The notes under the pieces: generated by a model
Told to the model about the DNA's origin: nothing
What the model saw: the letters and a program-made list of their open reading frames with translations, nothing else
Database searches by the model: none
Program-made: the position numbers and the translations under genes
Shown: piece after piece, positions 19,951 to 25,907 of the stretch
Layout of the letters: each line of letters opens with the position of its first letter
Numbering within the stretch: position 1 is the stretch's first letter
Source of the DNA: a virus
Reading direction: 5' to 3' (one strand)
IMG/VR virus record: IMGVR_UViG_3300005563_000679
Span: 1-25,907 of that record
Length of the DNA: 25,907 bases

Positions 19951-20053
19951 CGGCCCGTAGCTCAATGGGCAGAGCAGCGTGTGAGGTAGGTGCTTCCGGC
20001 CGGAGCCAAGCCCTCTGAGATCGCAGGTAGCGGGTTCGAATCCCGTCGGGCCG
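19951..20053 (+). tRNA. tRNA-like gene with enlarged anticodon region (identity unclear)
   Basis: Canonical parts: acceptor CGGCCCG (19951-19957) pairs perfectly with CGGGCCG (20047-20053). D arm: GCTC (19960-19963) / GAGC (19972-19975). T arm: GCGGG-TTCGAAT-CCCGT (20030-20046). A 5-nt variable loop AGGTA (20025-20029) precedes the T arm. The part between the D arm and variable loop (19977-20024) is 48 nt, where 17 is normal; GCG/CGC pairs at its base and GAGG/CCTC plus a further hairpin fill it. No loop with T33 and a paired 5-bp stem is visible, so no anticodon is called. G19950 and C20054 could extend the acceptor, as in tRNA-His (G-1:C73). No CCA is encoded. Confidence 0.5.
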
Positions 20054-20062
20054 CACCCCCAG

Positions 20063-20092
20063 TTGACAGCCTTTCTGACCTGCGGCCAAACT
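20063..20092 (+). promoter_or_regulatory. Candidate promoter (TTGACA ... CAAACT)
   Basis: A perfect -35 hexamer TTGACA at 20063-20068. With an 18-bp spacer the -10 would be CAAACT at 20087-20092, matching three of six consensus bases. Its position just after the tRNA-like gene and before an intrinsic terminator at 20126 means a transcript would be about 65 nt unless it reads through. It might drive the late genes with regulated read-through, or nothing. Confidence 0.35.
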
Positions 20093-20125
20093 GATCACAG
20101 TCATCCTGTTCGATCTCTGCCCACG

Positions 20126-20162
20126 ACGCCCCGCGGCCACCGCCGGGGCGTTCCTGCTTTCC
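20126..20162 (+). terminator. Intrinsic terminator before the late genes
   Basis: ACGCCCCG (20126-20133) pairs with CGGGGCGT (20144-20151). Inner CGG/CCG pairs extend the stem with one bulged C. A T-rich tail (TTCCTGCTTTCC) follows to 20162. It is the most classical terminator in the window. It separates the early/tRNA region from the late module starting at 20173. Confidence 0.75.
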
Positions 20163-20172
20163 AGGGGGGATC

Positions 20173-20361
20173 GTGGACGAGCTCTTCACCGTCAAGGAAC
20201 TCGCGCAGATCTACCACTGCGAGCCCGGCACCGTCCACTACTGGATCAGCAAGGACCGCATCCAGGGCGTGCCCTACGGCCGCGGCAAGCGCTACCCCAT
20301 TGGCGAGATCCAGAAGGCGTACAACAAGCGCCACCCCGAGGCCGCCGCCGTCGCGGCATAG
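20173..20361 (+). CDS. Small HTH_17 DNA-binding protein at the head of the late module
   Basis: 62 residues, GTG start with GGGGGG about 5 bp upstream. The whole protein is one winged-helix module: MDELFTVKELAQIYHCEPGT then VHYWISKDRIQGVPYGRGKR then YPIGEIQKAYNKRHP. This is the classic 'ysvkElA.....s..TV..Wi....i.g...gr.yri...ei' pattern of excisionase/MerR-like HTH_17. Small proteins of this type often precede terminase genes in phages and may help DNA recognition for packaging or regulate late transcription. Which one applies cannot be told here. Confidence 0.72.
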   Translation: MDELFTVKELAQIYHCEPGTVHYWISKDRIQGVPYGRGKRYPIGEIQKAYNKRHPEAAAVAA

Positions 20362-20371
20362 ACCACAGACC

Positions 20372-20405
20372 CCCGGCCGTCCGCCAAGCGGGTCGGGCGG
20401 CCGGG
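20372..20405 (+). terminator. Hairpin after the HTH gene
   Basis: CCCGGCCGTCC (20372-20382) pairs with GGGCGGCCGGG (20395-20405), with one U-G wobble and a 12-nt loop. No U-run follows. It is located 10 bp after the HTH stop and 32 bp before the next start. It is probably an attenuating terminator that separates expression of the small HTH gene from the packaging genes. Confidence 0.5.
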
Positions 20406-20437
20406 CACCACCCGCTACACCCGCTGAGGAGAACACC

Positions 20438-20695
20438 ATGAGCGAGATCACCCAGCACATCCGGCAGGCCTTCGAGGACTTCGACGCCTCCTACCACAAG
20501 CTGCGCGCCCACCTGCTGCACACCCTCGGCCTCGACGAGCACCAGCTCGCCCACGACGCCGCGGCCGCCGCCAAGCCGGTCCTCGCCGAGGCCGAACAGG
20601 ACGCGAAGAACCTCGCCGCCGAGGCCGCCACCGGCGCCCCCGCCAAGCCGGCCCCCGCCGCGGCGACCGACAGCACCGAGCACCCGACCACCTGA
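20438..20695 (+). CDS. Small helical protein, unknown
   Basis: 85 residues. ATG at 20438 with GAGGAG 7-8 bp upstream. N-terminal helices (ITQHIRQAFEDFDASYHKLR, AHLLHTLGLDEHQLAHDAAA) lead into an Ala/Lys/Glu helix and a Pro/Ala-rich disordered tail. It has no cysteines and no recognised family. It overlaps the next gene by one base (TGATG), so it is made with it. Confidence 0.6.
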   Translation: MSEITQHIRQAFEDFDASYHKLRAHLLHTLGLDEHQLAHDAAAAAKPVLAEAEQDAKNLAAEAATGAPAKPAPAAATDSTEHPTT

Positions 20696-21276
20696 TGGCC
20701 GAAGCACCAGACATCCTCACGGGCAAGGACGGCACGCCGTTCGTGCCCATCGAGGAGAAGCACGGCGAGGACTGCACATGCCGCTTCGCAGCCCGCATCG
20801 AGATCGACCTGGTCGCAGCCAGCCGCGCATGCCCCGGCGACCGCAACCCGCACCGCGGCGGCACCATCGCCGCACAGCTCGAACCCCTCAAGCCCGAGCC
20901 GTACCCCGGCCTCGGCATCGACATCACCTGGCCCGCGCCCGTCGGCAACGGCGGAGCACTGACCACCCTGCGGATGATGGCCCACGACCACGCCACCGGC
21001 GAGCCGCTGCTGGCCATCACAGGTCTGAGCATCGCGCTCGGCGGCGAGCAGTGGAACGGCGAGGTCATCCAGGCCGACATCAAGACGTTCGTCGACGCCG
21101 ACGGCCAGCCGCTGATCGGCGCTCCGGCCAACGTGGTCCCGGACCCCGACAACCCGGAGCAGCCCTACAGCAAGGTGTTCCGCTGCTACGTCATCGAGAT
21201 GCGGCTTCCGGCGTTGCCGCCCCCGCTCGGCGCGAAGCTGCCGTTCGAGGGGATCTACAAACACAACGAGCAGTAG
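20695..21276 (+). CDS. Unrecognised 193-residue protein upstream of terminase
   Basis: TGATG one-base overlap with the previous gene. It contains a short CTC pair (GEDCTCRFAARIEIDLV) and is then mainly beta: YPGLGIDITWPAPVGNGGAL, EPLLAITGLSIALGGEQWNG, VIQADIKTFVDADGQPL, KVFRCYVIEMRLPALPP. A beta-sandwich or jelly-roll-like fold is plausible. Its place directly before the terminase genes suggests a virion or packaging accessory, but no family was recognised. Confidence 0.6.
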   Translation: MAEAPDILTGKDGTPFVPIEEKHGEDCTCRFAARIEIDLVAASRACPGDRNPHRGGTIAAQLEPLKPEPYPGLGIDITWPAPVGNGGALTTLRMMAHDHATGEPLLAITGLSIALGGEQWNGEVIQADIKTFVDADGQPLIGAPANVVPDPDNPEQPYSKVFRCYVIEMRLPALPPPLGAKLPFEGIYKHNEQ

Positions 21277-21284
21277 CCGCGCCG

Positions 21285-21327
21285 GGAGGTCATGACGGTG
21301 GCCCAAAAACCCGGAGGTCATGACGGT
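21285..21327 (+). repeat. Direct duplication of a Shine-Dalgarno plus start codon
   Basis: GGAGGTCATGACGGT occurs at 21285-21299 and again at 21313-21327, offset by 28 bp. Each copy carries a strong Shine-Dalgarno and an ATG (21292 and 21320). Because 28 is not a multiple of 3, the starts are in different frames; only the first leads to the terminase small subunit. Confidence 0.8.
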
Positions 21328-21915
21328 CCGCTGTGCGGGGCCAACAAGCGGCAGAGCGAAGGCACCTGCGGGCAGGTCGCCGGCTGGGGCACCACCCACG
21401 TCGGCCAGGGCCCGTGCAAGCTCCACGGCGGCTCCACATGGAGCGTCAGTAAAGGTTCGCACCTGCGGCTGGCCGAGAAGCGGCTCCGCGAGGAGATGGC
21501 CACCTACGGCCGGCCGATCGAGACCAGCCCCGCTGACGCGCTGCTGTCTGAGGTTCACCGCACCGCCGGCCACGTGAAGTGGCTCGGCGACTGCGTGGCA
21601 GAGCTCGAGGAGCACGAGCTGATCTGGGGCCGCACGAAGGACAAGTGGGGCGGGGAGGACCGCGGCACCACCGAGGAAGCCAAGCCGCACGTGCTGCTTC
21701 AGCTGTACCAGGAGGAGCGCAAGCAGCTGGTGCGGGTTTCGGCCGAGGCGATCCGCTGCGGCATCGAAGAACGCCGTGTGAAGCTCGCCGAGTCTCAGGG
21801 CGCTCTCGTTGCCAGCGTCATCCGCGCGATCCTCGGCGATCTGCAGCTGACGGCTGAGCAGCAGGCGAAGGTGTCCGAGGTCGTGCCCCGGCGGCTGCGG
21901 GAGCTCGCCGCGTAG
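21292..21915 (+). CDS. terS: Terminase small subunit
   Basis: 207 residues, ATG at 21292 with GGAGG upstream. N-terminal C15, C26, C42 and H45 (LCGANKRQSEGTC, GWGTTHVGQGPCKLHGG) form a CCCH knuckle seen in actinophage small terminase subunits. A typical helical core follows: SPADALLSEVHRTAGHVKWL, LLQLYQEERKQLVRVSAEAI, CGIEERRVKLAESQGALVAS, and the C-terminal AILGDLQLTAEQQAKVSEVV. The small subunit recognises phage DNA and loads the large subunit, whose gene follows after a 105-bp gap. Identification rests on this layout and on the neighbour. Confidence 0.85.
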   Translation: MTVAQKPGGHDGPLCGANKRQSEGTCGQVAGWGTTHVGQGPCKLHGGSTWSVSKGSHLRLAEKRLREEMATYGRPIETSPADALLSEVHRTAGHVKWLGDCVAELEEHELIWGRTKDKWGGEDRGTTEEAKPHVLLQLYQEERKQLVRVSAEAIRCGIEERRVKLAESQGALVASVIRAILGDLQLTAEQQAKVSEVVPRRLRELAA

Positions 21916-22020
21916 GACGGTTCAAGATCATACGATCCGCATAACAGTGATTATGCGGAGTCTTATTTACCCCAAAGCGGACACCGGCGAGCAGCGGGCA
22001 GGCCGTGTAAGGGGGCCGTC
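21916..22020 (+). promoter_or_regulatory. 105-bp AT-rich gap between terminase genes
   Basis: The gap holds the perfect 9-bp dyad at 21936-21959 and an A+T-rich run before and after it (CAAGATCATACGAT, GTCTTATTTACC), unusual in this window. The large-subunit Shine-Dalgarno AGGGGG precedes the ATG at 22021. TACGAT (21931-21936) could be a -10 element but no good -35 is present. A packaging start site (pac or cos) is another possibility. Confidence 0.4.
21936..21972 (+). terminator. Perfect 9-bp hairpin with T-rich tail
   Basis: TCCGCATAA (21936-21944) pairs with TTATGCGGA (21951-21959) around the 6-nt loop CAGTGA. GTCTTATTTACC follows. It looks like an attenuating terminator 20 bp after the small-subunit stop. 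The dyad could also be a protein site; its A+T-rich inner arms argue slightly for a site that opens or is bound. Confidence 0.5.
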
Positions 22021-23427
22021 ATGGCGGCCACAATCGACTGGGCCGAGCACGCCGCCCGCGCCTTCGACACCTACCGGCCGCCATGGCGGACGATCGCCCG
22101 CCCCGAACAACTCGCCCCACTCGGCGACTGGCTCGTGTGGGCGTTCATCGCCGGCCGCGGCGCCGGCAAGACCCGCTCGGCCGCCGAATGGGTCCACGAG
22201 AAAGCCACCGACAACCCCGGCTGCCGAATCGCACTGGTCGGACGCACCCCCGCCGACGTCCGCGACGTCATGGTCGAAGGCGAGTCCGGGCTGCTGGCCG
22301 TCGCCGGCGCCGGAGCCCCCGAATACCAGTCATCGAAGCGGCGGCTCACCTGGGCCAACGGAACCACCGCCTACGCCTACTCGGCCGAGGTGCCGGCGGC
22401 GTTGCGTGGCCCGCAACACCACTTCGCCTGGGCCGATGAGGCCGCGGCATGGAAAGACGCCCGCAAGGGCGACGTCCTGGACACGTCCTGGAACAACCTC
22501 ATGCTGGGGCTGCGCCTCGGGGAGCTGCCGCAGGCCGTGGTGACCACCACCCCGAAGCCGAACGCACTGATGCGGACGCTGCTGGGCCAGGACACCACCG
22601 TGCGCACCTCCGGGTCGACGTACGACAACCTCGCCAACCTCGCCCCGTCGTTCCGCCGGCACGTCCTGGCCACCTATGAGGGCACGCGCATCGGCCGCCA
22701 GGAGCTCCTCGGGGAGCTGCTGGAGGACGTCGAAGGCGCGCTGTGGACCATCGCCGGTATCGACGGCGACCGCGTCGCCCTCGAGAACGTCCCGGACCTG
22801 GTGCGGATCTGCATCGGCATCGACCCGTCCGGCGGCGAGGGTGAGGACAACGACGAGCAGGGCATCATCGTCGCCGGCCTCGGCGTCGACGGCGACCTGT
22901 ACGTGCTGGCCGACCGCTCGTGCAAGCTCTCGCCGAACGGCTGGGCCTCCCGCGCCGTCGGCGCCTACCACGAGTTCTCCGCAGACCGCATCGTCGCAGA
23001 GATCAACTACGGCGGGGCGATGGTCAAGTCGACCATCCGCAACGTCGACAAGAAAGTCCCCGTCGACGTCATCACCGCGTCCCGCGGCAAGGTCCAGCGC
23101 GCCGAACCGGTGGCCGCGCTGTACGAGCAGCACCGGGTTCACCACGTCGGCCCGATGCCGACGCTCGAAGACCAGATGACCACCTGGACCCCGATCGACG
23201 GCACCAGCCCCGACCGCATGGACGCCCTCGTCTGGGTCCTGACCGAGCTTGCGCAGCTCGGCCAGGGCGCCGCGTTCCTCGAGGCGCTGAAGGCCCGCGC
23301 CGAGGCCGAAGGCATCGAAGTCCCGTCCACCGCCCGTTCCTGGCGCGACCAGATACCCAAGACAGGGGGGCGGCGTGCCACGGTCATCTCTGCCTCGGCA
23401 GCTCCGCAACGGCTCGAGCGCCCCTAG
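22021..23427 (+). CDS. terL: Terminase large subunit
   Basis: 468 residues, AGGGGG upstream of the ATG. Walker A GRGAGKT at 45-51, Walker B-like FAWADE at 135-140 with the catalytic Glu140, and a coupling-motif candidate VVTTTPKP. The C-terminal RNase H-like nuclease has acidic residues D268 (IGIDPSGG), E327 (VAEINYGG) and D401 (DRMDALVW), the expected D-E-D triad. The protein pumps DNA into the prohead using ATP and cuts it. Length and layout match phage large terminases of the Terminase_6 type. The last 53 bp overlap the portal gene in another frame. Confidence 0.95.
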   Translation: MAATIDWAEHAARAFDTYRPPWRTIARPEQLAPLGDWLVWAFIAGRGAGKTRSAAEWVHEKATDNPGCRIALVGRTPADVRDVMVEGESGLLAVAGAGAPEYQSSKRRLTWANGTTAYAYSAEVPAALRGPQHHFAWADEAAAWKDARKGDVLDTSWNNLMLGLRLGELPQAVVTTTPKPNALMRTLLGQDTTVRTSGSTYDNLANLAPSFRRHVLATYEGTRIGRQELLGELLEDVEGALWTIAGIDGDRVALENVPDLVRICIGIDPSGGEGEDNDEQGIIVAGLGVDGDLYVLADRSCKLSPNGWASRAVGAYHEFSADRIVAEINYGGAMVKSTIRNVDKKVPVDVITASRGKVQRAEPVAALYEQHRVHHVGPMPTLEDQMTTWTPIDGTSPDRMDALVWVLTELAQLGQGAAFLEALKARAEAEGIEVPSTARSWRDQIPKTGGRRATVISASAAPQRLERP

Positions 23428-25907
23428 CGGCGGCTCCACGGTGGCCGTGCGCCGGCCGACCACCGTCGCGCCTGCCACGCCGGCGCCGATCCGGCAGTCG
23501 CTGAACCAGCACGGCATGAACACCACGGGATCGTTCGGGCCCGGCGCGCCGATGAACCCGTACTTCGGGTACTCCCAGCGCACCCGCGCCATGGACTACC
23601 CGGTCGGCGTCAACATCAGCACCCGCTCCCGCGCGTCGTGGGGGAAGGTCTCCTACGACGTCCTCAAGGCCCTCATCGACGCCTACGACGTCGCGCGGAT
23701 GTGCATCAACCACAAGATCGACGAAATCCGGTCGATGGAGCTGATGTTCCAGCCCGCCGACGGCGTCAAGGACGACGTCGACGAAGCCATCGACGTCGCG
23801 AAGCTGGTCCTGGCCTACCCGGACCGGGAGCTGCCGTACGAGTCGTGGGTCTCCAAGTGGCTGGAGAACGCCCTCAAATACGACAGTGCGCCGCTGTACC
23901 GCCGCCGTGACTACGACGGCAACATCATCGCCCTGGAGGTCGTCGACGGTAAGACGATCAACCCGTACATCGACGAGAACGGCCGCCGCCCGAAAGCACC
24001 CGCGCCGGCGTACTGGCAGACCGTCCACGGCATGGTCGCCGACTGGCTCACCACCGACGACATCATCTACGTGCCGTTCCGGCCCCAGGAGGACTCCCCG
24101 TTCGGGCTGGCCCCGATCGAGTCGATCCTGCTGACCGCGAACACCGACATCCGGTTCCAGTGGCACTTCCTGCAGATGTTCACCGAGGGCTCGGTGCCGG
24201 CCGGGTTCATCAAGGTCCCGCCGGACGTGTCCTCCCCGGACCAGGTTGCCGAGTGGCAGGACTACTGGGACGCCATGGTGATGGGCGACCAGGCCAAGAT
24301 GCGCCAGCTGATCGCCGTCCCTGCCGACTCCGACTACATCGCGACCAAGCCGGCGACGTTCGACAAGGCTTTCCCCGAGTACCTGATGATCCGGACCTGC
24401 GCCGCGTTCGGCGTGGTGTCCCAGGACCTGTCCCTGACCGGCGACGTCAACCGCGCTACCGGCGAGACGCAGACGGACATTCAGTTCCGCGTCAATACGC
24501 TGCCGTGGGTGCGGTACGTCGAGGGCATCCTGACCCGGTACCTGCAGCACGACATCGGGCTGCCGGTGAAGGTGCGGCTGGACACAGGCCGCGAGGTCGA
24601 GGACCGGCTCCAGGAGGCGCAGGCGAACAAGCTGTACGTGGACATGGGTGCCCTGTCTTCGGACGAGGTGCGTGTGGACGTGCTCGGCAAGCCGATCGAC
24701 AAGGAACGCCCGACCCCGCGGTTCTACTCCACCGCGCGGCTGGGCCCGATCCCGCTGCTGTCGATCGAGAGCGTCGCGGGCAAGACCGATCCGGAAACGT
24801 TTGGCCCCGACAGGAGCCAGAAGGCGCTGGATCAGCCGTTCGTTCCGGCGATCGGTGTGATCCCGCACCCGGGCACCACCGACGACAAGGCCTCGCTCGC
24901 CGCGACCGACGCCGCGCAGGTGGCCGCACGGCAGCAGCTCGACGCGTCGGAGAACCCGAACCGCGAGAGCCAGCCGACGCCGGACGCCACCGCGGCGCCG
25001 GCCGCCCCGGCGGCACCAGCTGCCGCCCCGTCCCCGGCGCAGCAGGACGACCAAGAGGACGACGAGAAGGACGTCAGCAAGGGCGTTTCGTGGCAGGTCG
25101 TCAAGGGCGACACGGTCGTGACGCATCGGCGCGGCTGGCAGTACCAGGGTGATCGCGACCGCGCCCAGGAGGGCGAGCTGGCCGCGTTTCGGGTGTTCGT
25201 CAAGGGTGCGAGCCGCCGCGGCGCGTGGGACAGGGACTTCGCCTTCACCACCGTCCCGCAGGCCGTGGCCGCCGAGCTGAACCGCGGCGGTCGGGCCGAA
25301 GTCGCCCAGGTCGTCAAGGCCAAGGCCGATGCGACCGCGCAGGCCGTGTACGAGCAGCTGGCCGACAACTTCCCGGCCGAGGCCATCGGCTGGGTCAAGG
25401 GTCTGCGCTGGACCGGCCCGGTGTCGGTGCCGCTGGAGAACATCGACTTCTCCGACCAGGACACCTGGGCCGCCAGCTCCGAGCCCGGCCGTGTCGACAA
25501 GACCGTCCGGAAGATCCGCGCCGGGAAGCCGGTGAAGCCGGCGGTACTGATCGAACGGCCGGGTGAGAGCGCGCTGATGGTCGCCGACGGCCACCACAGG
25601 GCCGAAGGCGCCCAGCGCGCCGGGGTGCCGCTGCGGGCCTACATCGCCCACCCAGACAAGGCAGTCGGCCCCTGGGACGAGATGCACTCCTCCCAGCAAG
25701 TGAACAAGGCCGGCGCCGTGCCGGGCCTAACGAAGCGCTCCGGCATGATCTCGCTGGACCTGGAGCCCGGAACCATCCCGGTCACGCCCGGCGGCCTTGC
25801 CGACCACCACATCACGATCGTGTACCTCGGCCCGGACGTCGACGACGACGCGTTCGCCCAGGCGGTCGCGCGTGCCGGCGCGGCCGCCGCGGCGATACCC
25901 GGGCCGG
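23375..25907 (+). CDS. Portal protein fused to ParB-like and 2H-phosphoesterase-like domains (3' end cut)
   Basis: Open from GTG 23375 (AGGGGGG about 5 bp upstream) to the window end, at least 844 residues, no stop. An in-frame ATG at 23516 is an alternative start. About 85-480 is an HK97-type portal: VARMCINHKIDEIRSMELMF, LTTDDIIYVPFRPQEDSPFG, LTGDVNRATGETQTDIQFRV. A Pro/Ala then acidic linker (about 530-570) leads to a helical segment (LAAFRVFVKGASRRG). Next comes a ParB/Srx-like module with KPVKPAVLIERP and DGHHRAEGAQRAGVP (D738-R742). A start of a 2H phosphoesterase domain follows, with HHITIVYLG (H812-x-T814). The portal is the DNA entry ring of the head; the function of the added domains is inferred only from motifs. 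Confidence 0.85.
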   Translation, partial: MPRSSLPRQLRNGSSAPSGGSTVAVRRPTTVAPATPAPIRQSLNQHGMNTTGSFGPGAPMNPYFGYSQRTRAMDYPVGVNISTRSRASWGKVSYDVLKALIDAYDVARMCINHKIDEIRSMELMFQPADGVKDDVDEAIDVAKLVLAYPDRELPYESWVSKWLENALKYDSAPLYRRRDYDGNIIALEVVDGKTINPYIDENGRRPKAPAPAYWQTVHGMVADWLTTDDIIYVPFRPQEDSPFGLAPIESILLTANTDIRFQWHFLQMFTEGSVPAGFIKVPPDVSSPDQVAEWQDYWDAMVMGDQAKMRQLIAVPADSDYIATKPATFDKAFPEYLMIRTCAAFGVVSQDLSLTGDVNRATGETQTDIQFRVNTLPWVRYVEGILTRYLQHDIGLPVKVRLDTGREVEDRLQEAQANKLYVDMGALSSDEVRVDVLGKPIDKERPTPRFYSTARLGPIPLLSIESVAGKTDPETFGPDRSQKALDQPFVPAIGVIPHPGTTDDKASLAATDAAQVAARQQLDASENPNRESQPTPDATAAPAAPAAPAAAPSPAQQDDQEDDEKDVSKGVSWQVVKGDTVVTHRRGWQYQGDRDRAQEGELAAFRVFVKGASRRGAWDRDFAFTTVPQAVAAELNRGGRAEVAQVVKAKADATAQAVYEQLADNFPAEAIGWVKGLRWTGPVSVPLENIDFSDQDTWAASSEPGRVDKTVRKIRAGKPVKPAVLIERPGESALMVADGHHRAEGAQRAGVPLRAYIAHPDKAVGPWDEMHSSQQVNKAGAVPGLTKRSGMISLDLEPGTIPVTPGGLADHHITIVYLGPDVDDDAFAQAVARAGAAAAAIPGP

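Noticed and set aside
19951-20053. Assignment of the tRNA-like gene to a specific amino acid (GTG/His or GAG/Leu)
   Set aside because: Neither triplet sits in a loop with T33 and a paired 5-bp stem, so naming an amino acid would be a guess.
19951-20053. The tRNA-like segment as the phage attachment site
   Set aside because: Both tRNA halves are present, no integrase gene lies nearby, and no second copy of the segment is in the window.
21947-22543. A + strand frame of 198 codons overlapping the start of the terminase large subunit
   Set aside because: It is Pro/Thr/Arg-biased and lies mostly within the large-subunit gene, whose Walker motifs establish the true frame.
23384-25699. A 771-codon open frame on the - strand opposite the portal gene
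   Set aside because: It is codon-aligned antisense to a clear portal gene in very G+C-rich DNA, where stops are rare. Its translation is low-complexity Gly/Val/Arg/Leu with no domain.

Overview
This window is a very G+C-rich, densely packed stretch of a temperate actinobacterial phage or prophage. A Streptomyces-like host fits the GTG/TTG starts, the codon use and the protein families, but the sequence alone does not fix the genus. It runs from the immunity switch, through a long array of small early genes, into the start of the packaging and head module. About 45 genes lie on the + strand and only the presumed repressor lies on the - strand. No integrase, DNA polymerase, helicase, methylase or lysis gene was recognised. 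The left edge cuts the repressor and the right edge cuts the portal gene.

Layout. (1) 1-1144: an XRE repressor (-) faces a Cro-like HTH gene and a second HTH gene (+). The gap between them carries seven copies of a GTAAGCA half-site, including a dyad TGTAAGCA-N5-TGCTTACA just before an apparently leaderless start. A two-tier hairpin closes this unit. (2) 1195-8597: a chain of small genes, most joined by 4-bp ATGA/GTGA overlaps. It includes a zinc-ribbon scaffold protein, a short WhiB-like protein and a protein with an Lsr2-like C-terminus. (3) 8598-8841: a non-coding stretch with strong consecutive hairpins and a possible leader peptide. (4) 8842-11129: a conserved phage family, an RNA-polymerase-alpha-CTD-like HhH protein, a second copy of a Cys-repeat protein, and a winged-helix replication-initiator candidate. 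The initiator gene contains six iterons, two consensus DnaA boxes and an AT-richer tract, so it probably carries the phage origin. (5) 11126-19872: roughly twenty more small, overlapping, mostly unrecognised genes, several with Cys-rich zinc-binding patterns, two small membrane proteins, an internal protein duplication and a tandem gene pair. (6) 19873-20172: a tRNA-like gene with an enlarged anticodon region, then an intrinsic terminator. (7) 20173-25907: a small HTH gene, two unknowns, small and large terminase subunits, and a portal protein extended by ParB-like and 2H-phosphoesterase-like domains.

How it fits together. The repressor and Cro-like protein would set lysogeny or lysis at the shared operators. 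The early chain would then remodel host transcription (WhiB-like, alpha-CTD-like and Lsr2-like proteins are all echoes of host transcription or nucleoid parts). Replication would start at the iteron/DnaA-box cluster inside the initiator gene, and the late operon after the terminator near 20150 would package the DNA. All functional statements come from reading the sequence and recalling protein families. No database search or folding program was run.
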